From: CAZKMM01 sp964553915
GTDB lineage: Bacteria > RBG-13-61-14 > DRUE01
DNA length: 7,235 nucleotides
Reading direction: 5' to 3'
Assembly (NCBI GenBank): GCA_964553915.1
Contig: CAZKMM010000125.1
Location: 1 to 7,235, forward strand
Below, in pieces: positions 1-5,924 of the stretch. The position numbers and the translations under genes are program-made. The notes under the pieces are model-generated. The model ran no database searches. It saw only the letters and a program-made list of their open reading frames with translations, and was not told where the DNA came from. Every line of letters begins with the position of its first letter. The first letter of the stretch is position 1.

Positions 1-116
1 AAGATTCCAATCAGGCTTCCAACATACCTGCTCCGCAGGTCTCTTTCCACCATCCGGAAAAGCAATCTCGCTTTATTGGTAAAATCATTCACACCTGCTT
101 TGCATAAAGTTATCAT
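1..116 (-). CDS. ABC-2 type polysaccharide/O-antigen export permease, N-terminal fragment
   Basis: This is an open frame from ATG at 116 that runs off the left edge: 38 complete codons. Residues 18 to 38 read LLFRMVERDLRSRYVGSLIGI. This is the hallmark N-terminus of Wzm/TagG/RfbA-type ABC-2 permeases, a cytoplasmic amphipathic stretch of the form 'LV.RDL..RY.GS.LG' just before the first membrane helix. Such permeases pair with a Wzt/TagH-type ATPase to move lipid-linked glycans across the inner membrane, which fits the glycosyltransferase genes upstream. The start is uncertain. ATG 116 has only a weak AAAAGAG just ahead of it, and a GTG at 92 (codon 9) is an alternative. No standard start codon lies further upstream in frame before the methyltransferase stop. 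The family call rests on a short motif, so it is good but not certain. Confidence 0.72.
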   Translation of the reverse strand, partial: MITLCKAGVNDFTNKARLLFRMVERDLRSRYVGSLIGI

Positions 117-133
117 CTCTTTTGGGAAAAGAC

Positions 134-149
134 AAAAGCATTTGCTTTT
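134..149. repeat. Short A/T-rich inverted repeat between methyltransferase and permease genes
   Basis: Perfect 7-base arms, AAAAGCA (134-140) and TGCTTTT (143-149), are separated by two bases in the 58-base gap between the two genes. On the plus strand the right arm runs into more T residues. On the minus strand, the direction of the operon, the T-run is interrupted by G and C. It could be a weak attenuator or chance. It is too weak to call a terminator. Confidence 0.25.
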
Positions 150-174
150 TAATTTGGAGATGAAATCTATCCTT

Positions 175-903
175 CTAGTTCCCGGGCTTTCTTAATACCG
201 CAAAGATTGAAACTCCGAAGGGAATTTTCAGCCAGGAATACTTCCCCTGAAAAACAAACGCCCGGAAAAATATCTGATTGAGCCATTTGGGAAGAAGCCG
301 GTCTTCCAGCCGGTGTTTTCTCCTTCTCAGCCAGGTGCGGAGTTTTCGGTAAAAAAGAATCGGAAAAAAACCAAGAGAATTTACATAATTAAGAAAGACT
401 ATCTCCAAGTCCAGCTCCCGAATCATTGAGACCAGATGAGATTTTCTGTATCTCCGCCGGTGCCCGACCGCCTGGTCCCAATCACTCCAGAGAAAAGAAA
501 AAGCCGGGAGATTAAGAAACAGGTATCCTCCCGGGCAAAGAATCCGGGAAAGTTCAGCCAAGCCTTCCTTATCTTTTTCCAGATGTTCCAGCAGGTCTAA
601 AGCAATCACTGCTTGAGCAATTCCATCAGAAAAAGGGAGACAGCGGGCATCAGCTTTAATCAATTTCAGGGGGGAGTAAGAGATTTCTGGATGGAAGAAC
701 CGGTCACAGCCCACCAGCTCATAATCATCTCCTAGTTCTTCTAAAAGAATTCCGGTGCCCGTGCCAACATCTATTACCAATGGCTTTGGCTCATAAGGAG
801 GAAGGAGCTTTTTCAACCAGTATTTTACCAGCTCCCTTCTTGCCCGATAAAAAAAATGCTCCTCCTCAATCAAAGAAAAAAGATAAATCTCCTTTTCCCG
901 CAT
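175..903 (-). CDS. Class I SAM-dependent methyltransferase, glycan-cluster type
   Basis: The 242-residue soluble protein has a Rossmann methyltransferase fold of the Methyltransf_11 type. Motif I, VIDVGTGTG, is at residues 43-51 and binds S-adenosylmethionine. The post-I acidic residue is in GCDRF (65-69), and LDLLEHL (102-108) follows the DARCLPF segment. LCPGGYLFLNLPA (122-134) is the motif III strand region. The N-terminal EEEHFFYRARRELV and the stretch LWSDWDQAVGHRRRYRK (138-154) resemble methyltransferases that commonly sit beside family 2 glycosyltransferases; that comparison is from memory. The substrate is unknown; a sugar, glycan or polyprenyl-linked intermediate is the contextual guess. 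The ATG follows the upstream gene's TAG with no spacer (TAGATG), so translational coupling is likely. The C-terminus has a basic patch (WLRRRKHRLEDR, 191-202) that could sit at the membrane surface. Confidence 0.85.
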   Translation of the reverse strand: MREKEIYLFSLIEEEHFFYRARRELVKYWLKKLLPPYEPKPLVIDVGTGTGILLEELGDDYELVGCDRFFHPEISYSPLKLIKADARCLPFSDGIAQAVIALDLLEHLEKDKEGLAELSRILCPGGYLFLNLPAFSFLWSDWDQAVGHRRRYRKSHLVSMIRELDLEIVFLNYVNSLGFFPILFYRKLRTWLRRRKHRLEDRLLPKWLNQIFFRAFVFQGKYSWLKIPFGVSIFAVLRKPGN

Positions 904-1842
904 CTATCCAGATTCTTCCGGAGGAGGATATTCCCGGGCAACGATATATAAAGGTCTCTGTTTTACCTCATCATATACCCGAGCCAGATATTCCCCAAGT
1001 AAACCAATGGCAATCAACTGAACTCCGCCCAGAAAAAATAAACTCACCGCAATCGTGGTAAACCCTCTCACCACCCCGATTCCTAAAATTCGCAAAACCG
1101 TCAGAACCAGACCATAGATAAAGCAAACGGAGCTAATGCCTAATCCTAAAAACCAGGTGAGCCGAAGCGGTTTGTGGCTGAAGCTCAAAATTGCATCCAG
1201 TCCGTAAGAGACCAGCTGAAAAAAACTCCATTTGCTCTTTCCTCCAATTCGTTCCTCCCGCTCATAATAGATTTCAGTCTGGCGAAATCCTACCCAGCTT
1301 CTAAGCCCGGGGAGATAGCGATGCCTTTCCGTCAGGCGAATTAATTGCTCCACCACCTGACGGTCCATCAGGGCAAATCCTCCACTTACCGGAGCAGACC
1401 AATCCGCCAGCCAGACAAATAAGCGGTTAAAAAACCTCAAGCCCAGATTTCTTAAACCTCGCCCCGGACGACTTTTCCTTATCCCCACCACCACCTGAAA
1501 GCCTTGCTTCCATTTTTCTATCATCTGGGGGATTAATTCCGGAGGGTCTTGCAGGTCAGCATCCAATACCACCACTGCTTCTCCCCGAGCCCTATCCAAC
1601 CCGGCACTTACCGCATAATATTGACCAAAGTTTCGGCTTAACTCCAAAAGCCGGACACGGGGATTTTCCCGGCAATATTTTTCTATAAGCTCTCCGGAAC
1701 CATCTGTGGAGCCATCATTAACAAAAATTAATTCATAATCCAAACTATCCAGAGATTTTTCCAGACGAGAAAAAACTTGCTCCAAGATCTCTTCCTCATT
1801 ATAAACTGGTATCACCACTGAAATTTCTGGAGTAGATTTCAA
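904..1842 (-). CDS. GtrB/DPM1-like polyprenyl-phosphate glycosyltransferase (GT2)
   Basis: The 312-residue protein probably transfers a sugar from a nucleotide donor to polyprenyl phosphate on the cytoplasmic face. The GT-A domain starts at ISVVIPVYNEEE (7-18). NDGSTD is at 42-47, NFGQ at 71-74 and the metal-binding DADLQDPPE at 94-102. The acceptor region VSGGFALMDRQ is at 152-162 and GGKSKWSF at 200-207. Two membrane helices follow, at about 226-254 and 261-283, then the family's C-terminal signature GEYLARVYDEVKQRPLYIV (283-301). This build matches GtrB, ArnC and YkoT-like enzymes, and the length is normal. The start is TTG: an in-frame TAA lies directly before it, and GGGGA lies 7 bases upstream. 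Its product would be a suitable donor for the GT-C enzymes encoded just upstream. The sugar cannot be read from sequence. Confidence 0.88.
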   Translation of the reverse strand: MKSTPEISVVIPVYNEEEILEQVFSRLEKSLDSLDYELIFVNDGSTDGSGELIEKYCRENPRVRLLELSRNFGQYYAVSAGLDRARGEAVVVLDADLQDPPELIPQMIEKWKQGFQVVVGIRKSRPGRGLRNLGLRFFNRLFVWLADWSAPVSGGFALMDRQVVEQLIRLTERHRYLPGLRSWVGFRQTEIYYEREERIGGKSKWSFFQLVSYGLDAILSFSHKPLRLTWFLGLGISSVCFIYGLVLTVLRILGIGVVRGFTTIAVSLFFLGGVQLIAIGLLGEYLARVYDEVKQRPLYIVAREYPPPEESG

Positions 1843-1849
1843 TTAATCT

Positions 1850-1854
1850 TCCCC
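1850..1854 (-). promoter_or_regulatory. Shine-Dalgarno site deciding the TTG start of the GT2 gene
   Basis: GGGGA on the minus strand lies seven bases ahead of TTG 1842. An in-frame stop abuts the TTG, and the conserved SVVIPVYN core begins only eight codons in, so no later start is credible. Confidence 0.65.
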
Positions 1855-1917
1855 ACAGGAAATCTGACTTTTAGAAAATTATCTCATATCTATCAGGGAA
1901 GGACAAATTTTAAAAAA

Positions 1918-3477
1918 TTATTCTCTATTTTTACGATAAATCTGGATTTTTCCAGATTTAAACCAAAGTTGATAATGGGAAAAAATGAAATCCCGAAGAG
2001 CAGGAAAGCGCTCCTCAAAAGCGCGTCCCAAACTCGGCTCGGATACCGCTATCGGAAAAAGAATCTGATAATCCAAAAGGATAAAAAATCTCGGGCTAGC
2101 TTTTATTATCGCCTCAGTATACTCTTCAATCCATTTTTTTTGTTGTTCCGTTAATCTTTTCCGAGAAGGAGAAAATAAAAGATGCTGGACACAAACAAAT
2201 CTGCTGGGAAGTTTTTTCTTTAATAAATATGCGAGGAGTGGATGCTGGGAAAAAAGCCCTATCTGCTCTTGGTCTTTAATGACCAGCTTTAAGTAATTTG
2301 CCAGCTGATAATTCTGAGTGAGAAGTCGGTCTGCGGGAGTGCCAATCTGGGCAAGATAGGCTGGTTCTAGATGGCGAAAACAGTATTTAAAAGCAAAATA
2401 AAGCTGAGATTCTCCCACTCCAGCAACCATTAAAATCAAAACCAACAGATAAAAAATCCTTACCCCTATTTGAGAAACTTTGCTCTGAGATTGATTCAGT
2501 AAACTTTGGGCAAGACGCATCAGGGCTGGTCCAGAAAATAGACACATTAAACCAAAAAAGGGAATTAAATGGTAGCTCACCAGATATTTGCCCTGAACCA
2601 GAAATGAAAAAAGGGCTTGAAAGATTAAAAATACACCGAGCCAGAACCATTTCTCTTGCTTCCGATTATCCAGAAATTGATAATAAACCCCGAGAAAACC
2701 AAAAACCATCAGCAAAGGCTCTTCCCGCAAAAAACTAACCAGATAAAATCCTGAAGGTTTTAGCCGAGCATAAATTTCAAAATTATACCAGATGGTTGCT
2801 AAATAAAGCTCCCTGAGTCCTCCACAAGCAAAATAATAAAACAAAATTAAAAACGGAAAAAATAAAAGAGCAAAAACAAATAATCCCATCTCCTTCCAGA
2901 TGCCTTCTTTCTTTTGTCTTAATTCCCAGAATAATCCAGCTCCAAATATTAACCAGCTCAAGCCATAGGTAGGTTTAATTAGAAAAGCGAATCCCAGAAA
3001 AAGTCCCTGAAAAAGTGCCCGAAGCCAGAGTTTGTTTGTAATCCAAAGCTCCAGCATCAGAGTAAAAAGTAAAAGCCAGAAAACAAATCCCTCCCTCTGT
3101 CCGGTACCCCAGAAGTTCAGGGAGTAATAATAAATGCTGTAAAAAAGAGCAGAGAAAAATCCTGCTAAAGCTGAACCGCTCAGTTTTTTGCCCAGATAAA
3201 AAATCCCCACCAAAATACTGAGCTGAACAAGAAAATCAAAAAAGCGAAATCCCAAGATGCTCTCTCCAAATATTTCTAAAATCAATCGGTGAAGGAAAAA
3301 GATTCCAGGAAAGTTTAAATCCCAGACCCCAAGATAAGGGGGAAGATGATAATGCTTCCAGACCCAAGCTCCATAGCAATAAATGGATTGGTCCATTCCC
3401 AGCTTAAACCACAAGGTTAAAGAAAGGATCAATCCCCCACAGACCAAAGCCAGCCAGAAATATTTTTCCCGAAAAAT
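1918..3477 (-). CDS. GT-C membrane glycosyltransferase, ArnT/PMT-like (second paralogue), probable ATT start
   Basis: This is an integral membrane protein with about ten or more hydrophobic helices and a C-terminal soluble part. It is 519 residues from ATT 3477, or 509 from TTG 3447. Numbering from the TTG, it has an acidic MDQ (18-20) in the first outer loop, then GVWDLNFPG (40-48), TGQREGF (115-121), IKPTY (157-161), GKYLVSYHLIPFFG (286-299), a tail motif LKKKLPSRF (409-417) and WIEEYTEAIIKA (439-450). Asp/Glu in the first outer loop and the 'WD..FPG' element are typical of GT39/PMT_2/ArnT enzymes, which take sugars from polyprenyl-phosphate donors outside the membrane. I chose ATT because it has a Shine-Dalgarno sequence at 8 bases and aligns exactly with the ATG of the upstream paralogue; TTG 3447 lacks a ribosome site and would lose part of helix 1. 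The acceptor is unknown. Confidence 0.82.
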   Translation of the reverse strand: MFREKYFWLALVCGGLILSLTLWFKLGMDQSIYCYGAWVWKHYHLPPYLGVWDLNFPGIFFLHRLILEIFGESILGFRFFDFLVQLSILVGIFYLGKKLSGSALAGFFSALFYSIYYYSLNFWGTGQREGFVFWLLLFTLMLELWITNKLWLRALFQGLFLGFAFLIKPTYGLSWLIFGAGLFWELRQKKEGIWKEMGLFVFALLFFPFLILFYYFACGGLRELYLATIWYNFEIYARLKPSGFYLVSFLREEPLLMVFGFLGVYYQFLDNRKQEKWFWLGVFLIFQALFSFLVQGKYLVSYHLIPFFGLMCLFSGPALMRLAQSLLNQSQSKVSQIGVRIFYLLVLILMVAGVGESQLYFAFKYCFRHLEPAYLAQIGTPADRLLTQNYQLANYLKLVIKDQEQIGLFSQHPLLAYLLKKKLPSRFVCVQHLLFSPSRKRLTEQQKKWIEEYTEAIIKASPRFFILLDYQILFPIAVSEPSLGRAFEERFPALRDFIFSHYQLWFKSGKIQIYRKNRE

Positions 3478-3491
3478 TTTTCTTTCCCTTT
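3475..3491 (-). promoter_or_regulatory. Shine-Dalgarno site and candidate ATT start codon of the second GT-C gene
   Basis: On the minus strand AAAGGGAAAG sits just inside and after the stop of the upstream gene, with the GGG at 3488-3486. It is followed after eight bases by ATT (3477-3475). The next codons give FREKYFWL, which aligns without gaps to RKKLYFWL of the paralogue. The TTG at 3447 is preceded by CTGGCTGGCT, with no purine-rich ribosome site. Confidence 0.5.
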
Positions 3492-5078
3492 CTAGTTAGA
3501 AACTTCTCCTCCAGGGGAATTCTTTGGCTTAAGCTGATACACCTCTATGTCTTCCACCTGTCCCAAAAACTGGTAGTTTTGAGCTAAGAACCGCTCCAGC
3601 TTCGGGAAATACTGCTTCAAAGCCTGTTTTAAACTGGGAGAAGGGAGTTTAAACACCCTCCAGCCCGGCACATAATCTACCAGCAGGAAAAATTCCGGAC
3701 CTGCCTTAATCACTGATTGAGTATATTCCTCAATCCAGTTTCTCTGCAAGGAACTGAGCTGGTTCTCTCCTGCTCCCATCAACAGATGATACACCACACA
3801 AAATCTGCTCGGCAACTTCTTTTTTAAAAAATAAGGCAGAAGCGGATGCCAGCCAAAAAATTCTATCTGAGCCTTTTGGGGAATAATTTTCCTCAGGGCT
3901 TTGCTCGCCCGATAATGCCGGGCATCAAAGCTCTTTCCGTAAGCATAAGCGGAATCCAGACTCTGAAAGCTGTTTTTAAGAGCAAAATCCAGAACCGAAA
4001 GCGGAATGCGGAAAATCATTAACAAAATCACCCCCAAATAAATTGCCCAACAAAAAATTCTTGACCGGACCCCGAAACCCAGCTTCACCAATCCCCAACC
4101 GGCAAAAACCGCCCAGAAACCAAAAAAAGGAATTAAATGATAGGGGAAATATTTGCCCTGGAAAAAATAAGAAACCAGTCCAACCAGGGCAAGGGCAAGC
4201 AAAACCCAAAAAAGCTCTCTGGTGCGGGAATTTAAAGAACCAGCCCCGGCTGAGAAAATCCCGAAAATGCCGAGCAGAAAAAAAATTGGATGAGGGAAAA
4301 GCAGGAAATAGAGGCTGGAAAAAAGTCGGCTTTGAAAAGGACCTGCGGACAGATGCCCCAGCCGGGTATAAACCTCCAGGTTAAAAAGAATTGTGGCACG
4401 AAAAAACTCCTTTAAGCCCCCCTGCCAGAGGTAATAAAGAATCACCAGAAGATAATCCAGAAGGCAGAAGCCCAGAAAAACCAAAACAAGCAGAAGGGCA
4501 GATTTTCGGGATTCTCTCCATTTCTCACTCAAAAGCCAGAATCCAAACACCAGCCAGCTCAGGGCATAGCTGGGCTTGAGCAAAAAGGCGAATCCAAGAA
4601 TAACTCCCACTAAAACCGCTTTTGCCCAGAATCTTTTTCCCAGCCAGAGAAAAATCAGCACCGAAAAAACCAGAAGCCAGAGAACAAATCCCTCCCGTTC
4701 CCCGGTCTCCAGCGCTCCGCCAGACAAATAATAAAGGCTGTAAATAATTCCGGAAAAAAATCCTGCCCAGCTGGAGCGAAAAAGTTTTCCTGCCAGATAA
4801 TAAAGCATAACCACCAAGCTCAACTGCACCAGAAAATCAAAAAGCCGAAAGCCAAGAATACTCTCTCCAAAAACCTCTAAAATTAACCGATGAAGCAAAA
4901 AAATTCCCGGAAAGCTCAAATCCCAAACCCCAAGATAAGGCGGAAGATGATATTCTTTCCAGACCCAGACCGCATAATGGCAGAGTGCCTGGTCCATTGT
5001 AAAGCCAAACCAGAGGGTGGGAGAAAGGATAAATCCGCTCAGGAAAAGGCAGAGCCAGAAATAAAGTTTTTTTCGCAT
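3492..5078 (-). CDS. GT-C membrane glycosyltransferase, ArnT/PMT-like (first paralogue)
   Basis: The 528-residue polytopic protein has hydrophobic segments at about 6-25, 76-98, 103-118, 129-148, 152-184, 193-217, 252-275, 288-306, 313-335 and 341-360. A soluble C-terminal domain of about 165 residues follows. MDQ (28-30) lies in the first outer loop and GVWDLSFPG at 50-58. TGEREGF is at 125-131, LKPSY at 167-171, HLIPFFGF at 314-321, FGWHPLLPYFLKKKLPSRF at 408-426 and WIEEYTQSVIKA at 448-459. This is the layout of GT39/PMT_2/ArnT-type transferases, where the early loop Asp is the expected catalytic or metal-linked residue. Over residues 41-87 it shares 42 of 47 positions with the next gene's product, so the two are tandem duplicates. 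The GtrB-like gene downstream could supply a polyprenyl-phosphate sugar donor. Acceptor (glycan, lipid or protein) is unknown. Confidence 0.85.
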   Translation of the reverse strand: MRKKLYFWLCLFLSGFILSPTLWFGFTMDQALCHYAVWVWKEYHLPPYLGVWDLSFPGIFLLHRLILEVFGESILGFRLFDFLVQLSLVVMLYYLAGKLFRSSWAGFFSGIIYSLYYLSGGALETGEREGFVLWLLVFSVLIFLWLGKRFWAKAVLVGVILGFAFLLKPSYALSWLVFGFWLLSEKWRESRKSALLLVLVFLGFCLLDYLLVILYYLWQGGLKEFFRATILFNLEVYTRLGHLSAGPFQSRLFSSLYFLLFPHPIFFLLGIFGIFSAGAGSLNSRTRELFWVLLALALVGLVSYFFQGKYFPYHLIPFFGFWAVFAGWGLVKLGFGVRSRIFCWAIYLGVILLMIFRIPLSVLDFALKNSFQSLDSAYAYGKSFDARHYRASKALRKIIPQKAQIEFFGWHPLLPYFLKKKLPSRFCVVYHLLMGAGENQLSSLQRNWIEEYTQSVIKAGPEFFLLVDYVPGWRVFKLPSPSLKQALKQYFPKLERFLAQNYQFLGQVEDIEVYQLKPKNSPGGEVSN

Positions 5079-5100
5079 CCCTGCCTGCCTGAAATCAGGC
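5079..5100 (-). promoter_or_regulatory. Translation-initiation region with palindrome and CAGG repeats ahead of the first GT-C gene
   Basis: Reading the minus strand toward ATG 5078, a perfect inverted repeat GCCTGA-TT-TCAGGC (5100-5087) is followed by CAGGCAGGCAGGG directly before the start. The only Shine-Dalgarno-like bases are the repeated AGG units, and the right arm of the palindrome uses the first of them. A five-pair hairpin with an ATTT loop could form next to the ribosome site. A role in setting translation is inference. Confidence 0.4.
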
Positions 5101-5134
5101 GGTTGAAAAAAATCAATCGTAGCTGAACAGAACT

Positions 5135-5806
5135 TTATTCCAGAACAATCAGAGCATCCACTGCCATAGGTTTACCTTTTTTAGTTAGAATCAAGGGATT
5201 GACATCCACCTCTTTTATCTCCGGATGGTCTATGCCCAGCCTGCCCAATCCCACCAGTGCCTTTGCCAGGGTTTTCTTATCTGCGGGTGCCATTCCCCGA
5301 ACCGCGTCTAAAATCTTCTTTGCCCGAATCTCCTCCATCATCTGATAGGCATCCTGCTTGGTAATCGGAGCCACCCGAAAGCTTACATCCCGGAGTATCT
5401 CAGTATAAATTCCGCCCAAGCCAAACATCACGCAGGGACCAAACTGTGGGTCTTTAATCAGACCAATCACCAGCTCCCGCTCCCCTTTGACCATCTCCTG
5501 AACCAGCACCCCTTCCAGCTTATCACCTGCATTCTTTTTAATCTCCTGAAAAGCCTCTCTTACCTGCTGGGCGTTCTTCAGGTTCAGGCGAATTACATCC
5601 AGCTCGGTCTTGTGCAAAAGCTCTGCTCCTGCGCCTTTTAGCACTACCGGATATCCCAGCTTTTCTGCCACCTCCACTGCTTCTTTTTGGGTCCGGACCA
5701 GCTCCTCCCGGGTGGTGGGAATTCCATAGCGCTTGAGAACCTTTTTGGCTTCATATTCGGTTAAGGCTTTTCTTCCTTCTTTAACTGCTTTTTTAATCAC
5801 CTGCAT
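5135..5806 (-). CDS. ADP-forming acyl-CoA (acetyl-CoA) synthetase, beta subunit (ATP-grasp)
   Basis: The 223-residue protein matches the stand-alone beta subunit (AcdB-type, ATP-grasp_5) in length and order. In the known enzyme this subunit carries the nucleotide-binding half of the reaction acyl-CoA + ADP + Pi = acid + ATP + CoA, with phosphate relayed from a His on the alpha subunit. EYEAKKVLKRYGIP is at 17-30, GYPVVLKGAG at 51-60 and LLHKTE at 64-69. H65 aligns with the phosphorylated His71 of the Pyrococcus beta subunit, by my recollection of that sequence. DPQFGPCVMFGLGGIYTEIL (119-138), DVSFRVAPIT (140-149) and EVDVNPLIL (199-207) are near-canonical. After HKTE the usual glycine-containing segment reads LDVIRLNL, with Asp at 70 where relatives often have Gly. 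No alpha subunit is present in the window. The start is ATG 5806, with AGGGAG six bases upstream. It is the first gene of the probable operon. Confidence 0.88.
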   Translation of the reverse strand: MQVIKKAVKEGRKALTEYEAKKVLKRYGIPTTREELVRTQKEAVEVAEKLGYPVVLKGAGAELLHKTELDVIRLNLKNAQQVREAFQEIKKNAGDKLEGVLVQEMVKGERELVIGLIKDPQFGPCVMFGLGGIYTEILRDVSFRVAPITKQDAYQMMEEIRAKKILDAVRGMAPADKKTLAKALVGLGRLGIDHPEIKEVDVNPLILTKKGKPMAVDALIVLE

Positions 5807-5812
5807 TTTCCA

Positions 5813-5818
5813 CTCCCT
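5813..5818 (-). promoter_or_regulatory. Ribosome binding site of the acyl-CoA synthetase beta gene
   Basis: AGGGAG on the minus strand lies six bases ahead of ATG 5806 and supports that start. Confidence 0.65.
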
Positions 5819-5835
5819 AAAAAGGTTTTTATTTC

Positions 5836-5863
5836 AAAATATCCGCTTCCCTCAAAAAGTCAA
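5836..5863 (-). promoter_or_regulatory. Candidate sigma-70-like promoter of the minus-strand operon
   Basis: On the minus strand TTGACT (5863-5858) is followed after 16 bases by TATTTT (5841-5836). The -35 box matches the bacterial consensus at five of six positions and the -10 box at four of six. The implied transcript would begin near 5829, leaving a leader of about 20 bases that holds the ribosome site. It is predicted by eye only. Confidence 0.45.
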
Positions 5864-5876
5864 GAAGCAGGACCAT

Positions 5877-5905
5877 TTGCATAAAGATTTATTTTTGAGT
5901 TTAAT
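5877..5905 (+). promoter_or_regulatory. Candidate promoter of the divergent FG-GAP gene
   Basis: TTGCAT (5877-5882) and TTTAAT (5900-5905) are separated by 17 bases. The -10 matches five of six consensus positions and the -35 only three. The surrounding sequence is strongly A/T-rich, so other -10-like hexamers are possible. It lies about 14 bases upstream of the opposing operon promoter's -35 box. Confidence 0.35.
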
Positions 5906-5920
5906 AAATATCAAAATCTT
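5884..5920. repeat. Inverted repeat spanning the plus-strand -10 region
   Basis: Perfect 7-base arms AAGATTT (5884-5890) and AAATCTT (5914-5920) flank the candidate -10 box and end directly before the Shine-Dalgarno sequence. Inner elements TTTATT (5888-5893) and AATAAA (5903-5908) are also complementary. It might be an operator, but A/T-rich sequence makes chance dyads common. Confidence 0.3.
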
Positions 5921-5924
5921 GAGG
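5921..5924 (+). promoter_or_regulatory. Ribosome binding site of the FG-GAP gene
   Basis: GAGG lies eight bases ahead of ATG 5933 and fixes the start of a gene that has no stop inside the window. Confidence 0.65.

Larger units (their letters stand above)
1..5863 (-). other. Probable glycan-assembly operon (six genes, left end cut by window)
   Basis: Six minus-strand genes follow one another with gaps of 56, 14 to 44 (depending on the start chosen), 75, 0 and 58 bases. A plausible promoter lies only ahead of the first gene, and no GC-rich hairpin followed by a T-run was found between them. The order is acyl-CoA synthetase beta subunit, two GT-C glycosyltransferases, GtrB-like glycosyltransferase, methyltransferase and ABC-2 export permease. 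Co-transcription is inferred from strand and spacing. The operon must continue past the left edge, because the permease is incomplete and would normally be followed by its ATPase. Confidence 0.6.

Noticed and set aside
26..40. Perfect inverted repeat ACCTGC-TCC-GCAGGT
   Set aside because: It lies inside the permease frame over the conserved RDLRSRYVG codons and has no T-run; a coding coincidence is the simplest reading.
780..1061. Plus-strand frame across the GT2/methyltransferase junction
   Set aside because: It is antisense to two confidently recognised genes and shows no domain; its length is explained by base composition.
1843..1917. 75-base gap between the second GT-C gene and the GT2 gene, examined for a terminator or promoter
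   Set aside because: There is no hairpin with a T-run and no well-spaced -35/-10 pair; it holds only the GT2 ribosome site.
4043..4579. Plus-strand open frames opposite the first GT-C gene
   Set aside because: They are antisense to a protein with strong family motifs, have no ribosome sites or recognisable domains, and are rich in Pro/Lys/Gly as expected for mirror reading of membrane codons.
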